Assembly (NCBI GenBank): GCA_030063045.1
Contig: JAQSEB010000175.1
Coordinates: 124,001 to 188,000 of the forward strand
Direction of reading: 5' to 3'
Length of the DNA stretch: 64,000 nucleotides
DNA from: Pratylenchus scribneri
Taxonomy: Eukaryota; Nematoda; Chromadorea; Rhabditida; Pratylenchidae
The notes beneath the pieces were generated by a model. That model saw nothing but the letters and a program-made list of their open reading frames with translations. It had not been told where the DNA came from and ran no database searches. This document shows positions 38,148 through 49,968 of this stretch, one piece after another. Both the position numbers and the translations under genes were made by a program. Each line of letters opens with the position of its first letter. Within the stretch, counting starts at the first letter, position 1.

Positions 38148-39600
38148 TAAGGCAATAGTTGATCAAGCTCCATAAATGCCGAAGAAAAATTGAATGTGCG
38201 CGATGCTGCCTTTCATTGGGTGAATTGGCCTCTTCATTGGTTAGATTAGTGATCAGAGAAAATTAAAAAAGAAAATAGTGTAATGAAGCCGATCAAAATC
38301 GTGGCACTGTGGAGGGAAGATTGCCACATTAATTGATTTTGTTGTTATTATTGAGTGGCATTTTTTCTCGGCTTTTCCCGGGATAAATAGGTGAGGCCTG
38401 GGAATGAGAAAGTGCCGAAATTGTTGACAGCTTACCAGCGATGGGTAATGGATGCGCGCGACTTTTCTTGGAATAAATTCTAGAAAAAATAGGAAAATAG
38501 TATGGAAAAATATGCCGTGATCGAGGCAAATAATAAGGCAATAGTGTTCAGATTCAGAGGTTCATAAATGCCGAAGGAAATTGGAGGCTCGCGCGATGCT
38601 GCCGTTCATTGGGTGGACTTGGCGAATAGAGAAAAATAAAAGGAAAATAGTGCCAAGAGAGGACTATCAAAATTCGTGGCATCATGCATGGAAAATTGCG
38701 GCATTTGATTGATTTTTGTTGTTATTTAGCCACATTTTCTTGGCAAAGAAAATAAGAAAGGTAAAGCCTGGGAATGGAAAAGTGCTGAAATTGTTGACGG
38801 TTTCTCCGATGGGTGATGGATGCGTGCGGCTTTTTCTTGGAAAAGCGCTAGAAATAATATAGAAAAATATAGGAAAATAGCATGGAAAAATGGCCAAGAT
38901 CGAGGCAAAACAATAAGGCAATAGTGATCAGTAAGAGGTTAATAAACGCCGAAGGCACATTTAAGGCTTGCGCCAGCGCGCTGCGGCGCCTTTCATTGAG
39001 TAGAATGGCGATCAGAGAAAATTAAAAAGGAAAATAGCGCAATTAGAAGCCCTTAAAATTCGTGGCATCATGTATGGAAGCTTGCGGCATTTGATTGATT
39101 TTTGTTGTTATTTTATTATTGAGCGGCATTTTCTTGGCAATGAAAGGAAAGGCTGGGGGAATGGTGCTGAAATTAGGGTGATGGATGCGCACAGTTTTTT
39201 CTTCGATAATAGCGTTAGAAATAATATAGAAAAATATAGGAAAATAGTATGGAAAAAATGGCCAAGATCGAGGCAAACAATAAGGCAATAGTGATCAGTA
39301 AGAGGTTAATAAACGCGGAAGGCACATTGAATGTGCGCGATAGGGCCTTTTCATTGGTTAGATTGGTGATCAGAGAAAATTAAAATGGAAAATAGCGCAG
39401 TGAGATTTGTTATTGATTTCTATGGACCAAATGGTTTGATAGATCGGCATTTGCCCGGCAAGATAGGTGAAGCCTCTGGGAATGGGAAATTGCCGAAATT
39501 GTTGACATCTCCCCGGAGATGGATGATGGATGCGCGCGACTCGCGCCGCTTTTTGATGGAAATAGCGCTAAAATATAAAGCAAATAGAAAAAGAAAATAG
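38148..39600. repeat. Four-copy ~380-bp tandem repeat
   Basis: Copies begin near 38148, 38530, 38911 and 39279 with AATAAGGCAATAGT and then share CGCCGAAGG, CGCGATG...CTTTCATTG, TTGATTTTTGTTGTTATT and GATGGATGCGCGCGAC, in that order. The copies have diverged by substitutions and small indels. No conserved open frame persists across copies. Confidence 0.85.
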
Positions 39601-40678
39601 ATTGACATTCCGAATCTGTGGGGGACACTTAATTGAATGAACATTTTGGGAAGATGGGGCCAAATGAAAACAGAAGGACGCAATAAGAGTGAAAACATTT
39701 TGATGAAAAATGTGCGGGCTTATTAAAAGGGCGGATTGAAGCAATATTTGATTGATATTGTGTCGAGTTGATTGCATATGACATAGGAATAGGAATGGGG
39801 TTAGATTAAGGATTATTGACATTGTCCAATGTTGCAGGTTGCAGGTGCAGCACACATTCCATTTTTAAATGCCATAATTTTATGCTGAATGACAATTAAC
39901 AAATGCGCCTAAAAGGAGGTGAAAATATTCTGTAATTTTATAAAAATTAATTATTAATTTTTTTAAAAATATATTTCTTGAAATAATATGAATAAAAAAA
40001 TATATATTATCCTAAATGATAGATTCAATGGGGAAGAATATTTATGGAATACATCGGAATTGAAATCCAGTGTTATTCGACAAAATATTATGAGCTCAAT
40101 TCAAACAAAGAATCTGTGATAATTCGGAAAGAAAATAATTTTTTTTATAAAAAATTAATTTCTTCTTAAAATAGTAATTTATTTCTTGTTATCAAACACA
40201 TCGGTTGGTTATTCTTGCATTGCCATCTGAATTGCCATGAAAATGGATGGAATATACATATTTTCTCTATAAGTTGAATTTTAAATCGGTTTTTCCATTA
40301 TCCCAATTCTTAACAAAATTTTTCTACAAATTATGGACCATTTTGAATTTCAATAAGATCGAGTAGAAGAAAATTAATCGGATGCATAGAATTAATCATT
40401 TAAAGGATTCTGACTCTAAATGTATTGCATTTTATTTTGTTGAATTATTTTTTTGTTTCATTTGAATCCATAAACCGTTCATTTTTCCATCAACTTCCTA
40501 TCGTCAAAATTCCATTTATTTTTCCTAAATTTCAAATTTTTATTAAAATCAATCGATTTAGGTTACCCCCTCCCCTTTAGGATTCATCAGATTTTTGGAG
40601 TTTGTGGTTTTATTTTGGCAAAATTCCGGCTACCATTCCTTTCATTTTCCCTCCCTTTTGGGTGTACCTGTCTATTGA

Positions 40679-41411
40679 CGTGGTAGGTCGTTCCCCCAAA
40701 AAATGCAAAAATAAATGGGCGTTACCCCAAAAAGTGCAAAAACGGGCGTTACCCCAAAAATGCAAAAATAAAAAAAATACATTACTAATAAAATATGTTA
40801 ATTTTAATATTCCTTTGTTCAGAAAAATATAAAAACCATACTAATTAATCAAAATATAGATCTAAATTTCAATTTTCTTTATAAATTTATATTATTTATA
40901 GACCGTTCCAAGGTAATTAAAATATAATTTGACTTAAGATAATATATTTTAAGAAAATAATAAAGGTAGAAAGAATTTGCGATGATGGATTATAATATGA
41001 CCGAAAATTTTGAAAAATTTCGACCTATATTCGGGGAACCTTTTCTATTGCTATATGTCTGCCGAATGAGCTAATCTCGACCGAATCCGAGCTATTTATT
41101 GTAAGGCAAATTTTTTCCCAAAAATATATTGGCAAATTACCACTTTCAAACTTCAATGACAAATTTTTGGATACAATTTTTTGTTGGGTTATTAATTTTT
41201 TATTAAATTTATATTTTATGTTACTCCATGCATATAAATAATAAAAAAATGCAATTATAGGAAAAATTTTGATTTTTGCATTTTTTGGGGGAATGCCCGT
41301 TTTTGCATTTTTTGGGGTAACGCCCGCTTTTGCATTTTTTGGGGTAACGCCCGTTTTTGCACTTTTTGGGGTAACGCCCTTTTTGCATTTTTGGGGTAAC
41401 GACGTAGCACC
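40679..41411. mobile_element. Foldback transposon with GGGCGTTACCCC arrays, 9-bp TSD
   Basis: A perfect 9-bp duplication GTCTATTGA flanks it (40670-40678 and 41412-41420). Left end CGTGGTAGGTCGTT and inward right end GGTGCTACGTCGTT align over 14 bases. Three units containing GGGCGTTACCCCAAAAATGC stand on the left and five inverted units on the right (41270-41400). The ~490-bp core is AT-rich with no gene. Its 733-bp length is close to that of the element at 5150-5883. Confidence 0.85.
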
Positions 41412-41604
41412 GTCTATTGAGAGCGTCTTGGCCAGTCTCTATGGCCCTTGTTTGGTTTGGCCTAATGAAGGAGTTAGATTGGAACAAGGGAAGATATGAG
41501 GAGAGAGGTATGACTGAAATTGATTTTGAGGGATAGGAAATTCGGGATACGACGAAGTGGGCAAGTTATATTGAGGGACATTTCAGGCAAAATTCTGCAT
41601 TTAC

Positions 41605-41840
41605 CAGTGCTGTGCCTTTCGGATTTTATAGCTCCGGCTCCAGCTCCGAACTCCGACCCCAAAAAATTTAGGCTCCAGCTCCGGCTCCAGGCTCCGACCC
41701 TCAAAATTTTTAGCTACAGGCTCCGGAATTTTAACCCTAAAATTTTACTCCAGCTCCAGCTCCGAGCTCCGACCTTCAAAATTTTTCGCTCCGGCTCCGG
41801 AGCCGGAGCTGGAGCCGGAGCCGGAGCTGGCACAGTACTG
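41605..41840. mobile_element. hAT-like MITE with 8-bp TSD
   Basis: Termini CAGTGCTGTGCC and GGCACAGTACTG are near-perfect inverted repeats, flanked by a perfect 8-bp duplication GCATTTAC (41597-41604, 41841-41848). Both the CAG...CTG ends and the 8-bp duplication are typical of hAT elements. The interior is made of repeated CTCCGGCTCC / GGAGCCGGAG phrases. Confidence 0.85.
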
Positions 41841-42473
41841 GCATTTACTCTATTAATTGCTTTGCAAAAATCAAATCTAAATAACATTTAAATAAATTTA
41901 AAATAGACTAAAATAGGCACCCGCCGGTTTTACGTTTTTTTTTGAAAAATGTCAAATGTCAACTTTCGATTGCATTTTCTCTAATTTTTGGTTTTTTTTT
42001 TATCAAAATTTCCCAATTTCGGTTTGAAATTTCATCGATTTTCGCAAAACAAGACTGATTTTGAACAAATCTAATTGTAAATGTAAACTTATTAAAGAAT
42101 AGGACAGAGTTGCTTTCTTTGAGAAAATCAATGAAATTTCAAACAGAAATCTGGAAATTTTGCTCAAAATTTCCGAAAATAGGAAAACCGAAAACCTACT
42201 TTTTTCAAAAACCGGGTTTTCAAACCGGGACCGTCTAAAAACCGACACTTTTTAGATTGCTTTCCCCGAACAGAAGATGGTGGTGGGGCATTCCAATTTG
42301 ATTGAAAATGGGCATTATTAATAATTTTTTAATAAAATAATCCCTACCCCCCACTTCTCGGTTGGGTTCTAAATCTAAAAAAATGAAATAGTTTTAGACT
42401 TAAGCAATATTCAAAATGTTGGTTATTTTTCCTTTAATTTATAATTATTTAATTTAATATTTAGATTAAAAAT

Positions 42474-45400
42474 ATGAAAATGTTGATTTGGTTTCTATTC
42501 ATCAATTCATTCAATTATTTCCCACAAATTTATGCAATGATCGAATCCGTCGCTGTCAATGTTGAGGCCACAAACACAAATCCATTTTTCAATGTGGAAG
42601 TAAAAATTAAAAGAGTGGAACACAATCCGGAATATGCCTTTCTCTATGAGAAAACTAACTCATCAGAGAATCAGCCTCCCCATTTCAAATTGGAATTGCG
42701 CACTTTAATTCCTGATTGGAACGAAAAAAGAGAGGACTCAAATTGGAAGGGCCAAATTGTGGAAAACAATTCCAAATTCGACAAATTCACATTTGAAAAA
42801 TTGCCAAATGAATGGTTCAATATTAAAAGGCCGAATTTAGAATTGGAGCTAAAACCAATGGATGATCAAAAGGAAATAGTCAAGAAATTACCTGAAATTT
42901 GGTTGGAACTACGCATCGAATTGCTTGCGACGAAGGAGGTTAAAAATAAAAACATAAATTTTTATGAAAAAAATTTTATATTAATAAGTAAATTTTTCGG
43001 GTTAAATCTATTAACATCATATTTATGTTGGTAAATAATTTTGATGTGTCGGCGCTAAAATTGAAATTTACACACCATTTTCGTCAGAGAAGCAGAGAAA
43101 GTTGGAATTTCGAAAAACTAATGGTAGGGTTAAGGTTAGGGTAGGGGCAGGATAGGATTTGGGTTAGGGGGCTAGGGTCTAGGGTAGAGCTGTGCTTTTC
43201 ATAATTCTTAGCTCCAGCTCCGGGCTCCGACCCGTTAAAATTTTTAGCACCGGCCGGAGCTGGAGCTGGAGCCGGTGCTCTGAATTGGCTCCGACTCATT
43301 TTTTTTGGAAAACAATTTTAAAGAATAGTATAAATTTAATCTTCACAAATAAATTAATATTATTTTCAATTCATTAAAATGAAAATTTTAATCAAAAATG
43401 ATATAAAAAGGATGATTTCTCTCAAAAATTCTTGAGTCGACCGGAGCCCAAAATCGTCCAAAATTATTAAGCTCCAGCTCCGGCTCCGGGCTCCGACCTC
43501 CAAAATATTTAGCTCCGGCTCCAGCTCCGGAGCGGAGCCGGAGCTTAAGTCGGAACCGGGCACAGCTCTGGTCTAGAGTAAGGTTTGTGCTCTGCTTCTT
43601 AGACGAAATAGTGTGTAAATTTCAACCTTAGCGCTAACAGATATATTTTTTATTATACAGCCGAGTTATATGGCTCAATCGATTCGAACAGAATCGAATT
43701 TATTTGTAAGATTTCAGTTTCAAATTGCTTTGACAAGTTTGAACCTAATTTATGACATTGTGTATGTAATCAGGTTTAACAGTTTAAGGGCTAAGTTAGG
43801 ATTAGAGTTAGGGCCATAAATCATCGTTCCAGGATGCCTACTAACTGAGATATGGATATCAGAATTTATAATGTTTACCATTACCATTATATACAATTTC
43901 CGGTCATCGGTCCCATCATTCTTATGTTATTTATATAATAGATTAATAATTAAAAAATACCCGGCAGATTCGATTCAGGCTAATACGATTACACGAAAAT
44001 GCAGACGGCCTTTATTTTGAGCCAATTGATTTATTACCAATGATGAAACTAAAAAGACAGATTAAAGATTTAAAAAGGGAATTGAATGAGGAGGACTATT
44101 TGCGTTATTCCTATGTGCAATTGGCATTTTGCATGGAACAACGTAAAAAATTTCTTGAAGATCTGATCAATTTGGATGCTAATGAAGCAAAAAATCAATT
44201 GAAGGTAAGCTGATGAGTTGCATTATAGAACATTGAATTTCTTCCCTTTTTAATTCAATAAATGCCTTTTTCACATAATTTATACAATAAATAAAAATGC
44301 TCACTTTTTAGAGAAAAATTTCAGTTAAAAATAACCCCTCAAGAAAAAAAAACATCAAAAATAATTCTTTGTAAGCAAAATATGACCACGCTAGAGAAAA
44401 TTTTAGCTAAAAATGACGTCATTAGGTAAATTTTAAATTAAAATGCCACTCTTAAATTAGGATTTGATGGAACCATTAACCAAGTGGTTTCGAGTTTTGA
44501 TCCTCAATTTGTGTTTTGACCGATTTTCGATGCTCAATTTCGATTTTTGAGCCAAAATTCCTAGGTTTTGGTTCAGTCAATAGTCTCTATTTTTTCCCTA
44601 ATATAGACATCCCTTTTTCGGACTTTTAATATATTTTCTATTTAATAGGTTTTCTTTGATTATGAATACCGTATTTATTCTATTAGTAACCCCATCTCTA
44701 TTAGAAACCCCATCTCTATTAGAAACAACGTCTCTATTTGTAACCCCCTCTAAAGGGTCTTTGAAAATTAGTAACCCCGGGGTTACTAATAGAATAAATA
44801 CGGTAAGTTCAAATTTATACAAATAAATTAAAATTATAAAAACACATAAATATATTTATAATTACTCTAATTTCAATTTAAAATCTTATCGAATTTCATC
44901 TCATCACAGTTCTATTTGATTTCGCAAGTCTATCGAGATTTACAATGGCAAATTTATAATGTCCAACGTCTCCGTTTGCATGCATTGGATAAAATGAATA
45001 AGAAAATAGAAATTAAGAATTCATTGAATGGAACAATATGGGCTATGAATGAATATTATTTGCCCAAAATTTTGGAGTCACAAACAGGTGAGGACTGAGG
45101 AGCGGGATATGTTTTGTGGCGCTGCCGTTTTGTGGCGAAAGCTAATAGCTTATTAGCGCCTAATGAATGCTTTAGAAATATCATTGAATAGAGCAAAAAA
45201 ATTCTCTATCAGCCAATATATAAAACAAATTATAAAAAATATTTTTACATTTTTTTAAAAATCAAAAACATTCAAAATTGATAATTTTGCCCACTTTTAT
45301 TCAAATAGCTCATAACTTCCTCTTTTGCGAATAATATAAAATAAATTTTATATCATTCGATAGAAAATGCATTGAATGCTCTATCAAACTCATATAAAAA

Positions 45401-46275
45401 TATTCAAAACGGTTCGGATTAAGATAAGTTATAAAGCAAAAACTGGTTCGCCACAAAACGTCGCGTACCGTGAAGAAATTTATATTTTGATTTATTTGCT
45501 TTAAAATCAGAAAAAAAGAAATTCGTACATTAGAGAACTAATTAAAAAAAAAATAAAATAAATTTACATCAAAAATTATAAGGATTTTAAAAATTTGCAA
45601 AATTTGAAATTCCAACTTTATTTCGAATGCTTATTATAAAATTATTTAAATATTATTTATTATTATTTATTAATTTATATATATTTTACTTTGATTGTAA
45701 ATCCTAAAAAAAATTTCAGAATATATAAAATCTCGAATGGAATTGAAAGGAAATATGCCAATGATCTACGAAAATTTGCTTAAAATAAGTGAGCCAATCG
45801 ATGAATATGCGGATATTATTAATAAAAAATTGAAAGAATTGGAATATAATATTCGTAAGAGAAAGAGAAATGAGAACGAAAATATTGCAACAAATTTGTT
45901 GTTGGCAAATCATTTGGCCACCAAAACAATTATAAACCCATATGTTACCGCAGGGCAAATGTGGAATTTTCGTACAAAGTCAGTCCAAAATGTTCAGGAA
46001 CTCAGAATCCGAACTCATATTTCGAACAATTATTGGCCTTCCAAAATTTTAGCGAAAAGTGAAGGTAAAATGAAATAATTATTATTTTATTGAATTTTAA
46101 AAATTATTTATTAAAAAATTCAGTTACTGGTCCATCAATAAAGCCGAGAAAAAGAAAAATGCCATTGGACGAAAATGAGGAAAGAAACCTCAAAAAATCA
46201 TCAGCAGCACATAGAAGCAGCACTAATAAGAATGATAAAATTGCTTCCAATATTCCGTTTCGAATTCCAAATTGA
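42474..46275 (+). CDS. Unrecognised secreted protein
   Basis: Function unknown, 473 aa. Exons: 42474-42938, 43661-43705, 43968-44204, 44910-45087, 45720-46064, 46124-46275 (1,422 nt; phases 0,0,0,1,1). The ATG follows a trans-splice-like TTTAG and opens a signal peptide (MKMLIWFLFINSFNYFPQIY). The first exon looks like a beta-rich domain (NPFFNVEVKIKRVEHNPEYA); later exons are helical and charged (MKLKRQIKDLKRELNEEDYL). Two related segments, NVQRLRLHA...YYLPKILESQT and NVQELRIRTH...NYWPSKILAKSE, end consecutive exons and suggest an internal duplication. The tail is Lys/Arg/Ser-rich. The 45-nt second exon rests on splice signals and phase alone. Introns 1, 3 and 4 each hold a transposon. Confidence 0.68.
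43185..43570. mobile_element. hAT-like MITE related to 41.6 kb
   Basis: Ends TAGAGCTGTGC and GCACAGCTCTG; flanks GTCTAGGG (43177-43184) and GTCTAGAG (43571-43578) match at 7 of 8 bases. It shares CTCCGGCTCC / GGAGCCGGAG interior repeats with the 41605-41840 element. It lies in intron 1 of the secreted-protein gene. Confidence 0.75.
44667..44805. mobile_element. Tc/mariner-like MITE
   Basis: Perfect 27-bp terminal inverted repeats (44667-44693, 44779-44805) beginning TACCGTATTTATTCTATTAG, consistent with a TA target site. The interior has four TCTATTAGAAACCCC-type units. A truncated relative (TACCGTATATATTCTTTTAA) is at 51.72 kb. Confidence 0.8.
45109..45469. mobile_element. Palindromic element with GTTTTGTGGCG ends
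   Basis: Left end has two units GTTTTGTGGCGCTGCC and GTTTTGTGGCGAAAGC; the right end, read inward, is GGTACGCGACGTTTTGTGGC. Arms share ATAGAGCATTCAATG-type and CATAACTT phrases. No matching 9-bp flank was found. It lies at the start of intron 4 of the secreted-protein gene. Confidence 0.6.
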
Positions 46276-47650
46276 AATCGAAAATTAACAGAAACGTTGA
46301 AAAAAGAGCTTTTCTTGAATTATCTTACTCATATTTTATTCAATCTTCAATCCGAATTTTAATTTTTTTTACTTTATTATTTCGAGAAGGGTCATCTATA
46401 TCTACTAATATTATTTAACATTTTCTTATAATCCGCATTCTGTCATATATCATATTTAATTCATCTTTCTTTTTAATTTTTTTTTATAATGGATATTTTC
46501 GAAGTATTTTTAAAAGTAAATTTTATATTATGCGATTCCGGAAAGATAATTTTTCCAATTCAGAGTCACAAATTTCAAGGGAATTGTGAGGAAAACAAAT
46601 TTCACTGGCAAATTTTAATATTTCCAATATTGTTGATGATAAATTAATCAAACCCCATGTTGAATTTAAATTTTAAAATATTAAAATATAAATATAAAAC
46701 ATTTATATGTAAAGGAAAATAGGTTGGCCGACACTTGCGGACCCGACACTTGCGGACGAAATAGTCTGGTGCCGAATATGGTAAAGTTGGAGTGGCATTG
46801 TTTATAGCATATTATTAGGCATATAATTAGCTACAAAATGACATCAAAAGATTTGGCAAATTTTGAGTATTCACCGAGTTATGGCCAAAAAACCGTCAAA
46901 ATAGCAATTTTAATCAAATCAACGATTTTTTGGCCATAACTCGGTGAATATTCTACATTGACCAAAACTTTTGATGTCATTTTGTAGCTAATTTTATACC
47001 TAATAATATGCCATAAACAATTCCACTCCAGCTTTACCATCATCGGCGCCAGACCGTTTCGTCCGCAAGTGTCGGGTCCGCAAGTATCGCAGTACGATAT
47101 TATCATTATCCCTCATTAACTTACTCGATTGGATAATCATAATTAGGAGTGGGCCTTGGAGATGACTAATTGTCTAATTAAAAATGATATTATTTTGTAA
47201 AAAATGTAAATTTTAATTATGAATTTTCATTTTCATTCTTCAATCAAATTTTTCGTTTTAAAAATCTTCCTAAAAATCAATTCTTAAATTCAAAATATCC
47301 GTCAAATTTCTGGTTCTAGTTGTTGTTCATTAATAAAAAAAAAACTCTCTAATACTAATATAATAATTTGTCAACAATTTTAAAATACAGATAATTTACG
47401 AACTGTAAATATTTAATTAATATATCATATTTTGAGAATGAGATTACAAGGAAAATCCATTTTCCTCCATAATATTCACCTTATTTTTGATTAATTTTCC
47501 AACTTTAATGCGATTGTTTATTCTTTTACTTTTGTGATGAATTTGACGAAAATTGGATACATTTTGATGAAATCCAAGAAACCAAAAATATTTCCATATA
47601 CAAAATGAAGATTTCTCTTGGAATTGTTTTCATTCCTTTCCATTCGCCAT
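46276..47650. other. Convergent intergenic region
   Basis: Lies between the 3' ends of the secreted-protein gene (+) and collagen B (-). It holds 3' flanks and a foldback element (46722-47096); no gene was seen. Confidence 0.6.
46722..47096. mobile_element. Foldback element, second copy of the 35.4-kb family
   Basis: Both ends carry two tandem CGACACTTGCGGAC units (left GGTTGGCCGACACTTGCGG; inward right CGTACTGCGATACTTGCGG), then GACGAAA, TTGTTTATAGCAT and TTAGCTACAAAATGACATC. The centre is GGCCATAACTCGGTGAAT and its inverse. Flanks do not match. Confidence 0.75.
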
Positions 47651-49968
47651 TCAAATACGGGCACGTGCCGCTTGGAAGGCTCGGAATTTGTAGCCGCCCT
47701 TGGCGCCTCCAGCTTCCGCCGGTTTGCCCGAAACTTCGCCAGTGCGCGGCGGGCATGGACAATATTCGGCATCTGGGCCAGGTGACCCGGGGCCACCGTT
47801 GGATCCGGCTTGACCATTGCCTCCTGGATTGCCTGGTGGACCTGGAGGGCCGGGAGGGCCTTGGGGTCCGGGAAGGCCGGCTGGTGGGGCACTTAAATCA
47901 CAAGGAAAATAATTACAATTTTCCGTGTCTTTTAAATTTGCTTACGCTCCAGGTTGTCCATTGGGTCCGGGTGGTCCAGCTGGTCCAGGTGGGCCCTTTG
48001 GTCCGGGTTGGCTTGGTGCTGCCTTAGTTCCGGGTGCGCCAGGTTGACCAGGTGTTCCAGGTTGGCCAGCTTGACCATTGGGACCGGCATCTCCTGCTGG
48101 GCCAGGTGGGCCGGGTTGTCCCTGAAACAATGGAAATTTATATGAAATAAATCATTTTGAATTTGTTTACGTCTTTTCCGGGTTGTCCAGGCTGTCCATT
48201 CTCGCCAGGTGGTCCAGCTGGGCCCGGAGATCCATTGCCGCCAGGTGGTCCCTAAATCAAGAAATTTTAGAGGTATTTATTTATTTTCTAATTAAGTTTT
48301 TTCTGATTTGTTTTTCAAATTTTTAAAATTAATTCTGTTTTGTAATTCTGAATTTTAAATTTATTCTGATTTGTAATTCTGAATTTTAAATTTATTCTGA
48401 TTTGTAATTCTGATTTCTGAATTTATTCTGATTTGTAATTCTGATTTCTAAATTTATTCTGATTTGTAATTCTGATTTCTAAATTTATTCTGATTTGTAA
48501 TTCTGATTTCTGAATTTATTCTGATTTGTAATTCTGATTTCTAAATTTATTCTGATTTGTAATTCCGATTTCTGAATTTATTCTGATTTGTAATTCTGAT
48601 TTCTAAATTTATTCTGATTTGTAATTCTGATTTTTAAATTTATTCTGATTTGTAATTCTGACTTCTAAATTTATTCTGATTTGTAATTCTGATTTCTAAA
48701 TTTATTCTGATTTGTAATTCTGATTTCTAAATTTATTCTGATTTGTAATTCTGACTTCTAAATTTATTCTGATTTGTAATTCTGATTTATAAATTTATTC
48801 TGATTTGTAATTCTGACTTCTAAATTTATTCTGATTTGTAATTCTGACTTCTAAATTTATTCTGATTTGTAATTCTGATTTATAAATTTATTCTGATTTG
48901 TAATTCTGACTTCTAAATTTATTCTGATTTGTAATTCTGATTTATAAATTTATTCTGATTTGTAATTCTGATTTCTAAATTTATTCTGATTTGTAATTCT
49001 GATTTATAAATTTATTCTGATTTGTAATTCTGATTTATAAATTTATTCTGATTTGTAATTCTGATTTCTAAATTTATTCTGATTTGTAATTCTGATTTCT
49101 AAATTTATTCTGATTTGTAATTCTGACTTATAAATTTATTCTGATTTGTAATTCTGACTTCTAAATTTATTCTGATTTGTAATTCTGATTTTTAAATTTA
49201 TTCTGATTTGTAATTCTGACTTCTAAATTTATTCTGATTTGTAATTCTGATTTTTAAATTTATTCTGATTTGTAATTCTGACTTCTAAATTTATTCTGAT
49301 TTGTAATTGTGATTTAAATTTATTTTGATTTGTTATGTTATTCTAAATTTCAAATTAATTATGATAAATTTATTTTATTATCATTTGCTATTCTGATTTG
49401 TAAATTTATTCTTAATAGAATTTATAATAGACTTACAGCTGGTCCAGCCGGGCATTTGATGCATTCGCCTTTGGGTGTGCTGATTTCGCCAGTGCCAACT
49501 TGTCCAGCTTGGCCGGGTTGACCGGGTTCACCATTTTCTCCGGGAACACCGGGTTGACCTAAAACCAAAAATATTATTAATTTCATTTTATTCCTTTGAA
49601 CCTGGAGGTCCAGGTGGTCCAGCCGGGCAATTCTGTGCTCGAGCGGCACAATTGCATTGACTGCCTCCTCCAGCGGCTTGGGTTCCCCCGCTGACCGGTG
49701 CCTCGCCTCCATAGCCCGCTTGACGTTGTTGACGGAAAATTGAGGTGAATTGTTCGCCTCGGCGGGCGTTCATCATGTTCCTCCAGGCATCATTTGCAAT
49801 GTCCTTGAATTCGTCCAAATCCGCATGGATTTCATCGTAGAGGGAATTGATATCGCGAAAGAGGGAGGCACAAATTATCAAGGTGCCGAAAATGATGACA
49901 GCTGTGCCACCGATGCCAACACTGATTAAGGCCCGAGAGCCGGAATAGGATGGAATTGTTTGGGTCAT
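47651..49968 (-). CDS. Cuticle collagen B
   Basis: Cuticle structural collagen, 328 aa. Exons: 49602-49968, 49437-49558, 48171-48251, 47946-48121, 47651-47891 (987 nt, phases consistent). After the ATG comes a membrane-like segment ([20 protein letters not shown]), then [20 protein letters not shown] with a WRNMM motif. A processing site precedes [20 protein letters not shown] leads into Gly-X-Y tracts broken by [11 protein letters not shown] and by [10 protein letters not shown], and the domain ends [10 protein letters not shown] before a basic tail (AAKGG-like, ending ARARI). A TTTTTCAG lies 13 bp before the start codon, probably a trans-splice acceptor. Intron 2 is expanded by a 31-bp minisatellite. 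It is of the same N-terminal class as collagen A and unlike C and D. Confidence 0.94.
48330..49320. repeat. 31-bp minisatellite, ~32 copies
   Basis: The unit starts TTCTGATTTGTAATTCTGAT and continues TTCTAAATTTA; TTCTGATTT occurs twice per unit. It accounts for most of collagen B intron 2. Common variants are GACTTCTAA and GATTTATAA. Confidence 0.95.

Larger units (their letters stand above)
37372..42473. other. Intergenic region between divergent genes
   Basis: About 5.1 kb between the 5' ends of the coiled-coil gene (-) and the secreted-protein gene (+); it must hold both promoters. No credible exon was found. It contains a four-copy tandem repeat (38148-39600), a foldback transposon (40679-41411), a hAT-like MITE (41605-41840) and a degenerate AAACCG-rich repeat (42000-42250). 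Confidence 0.6.
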
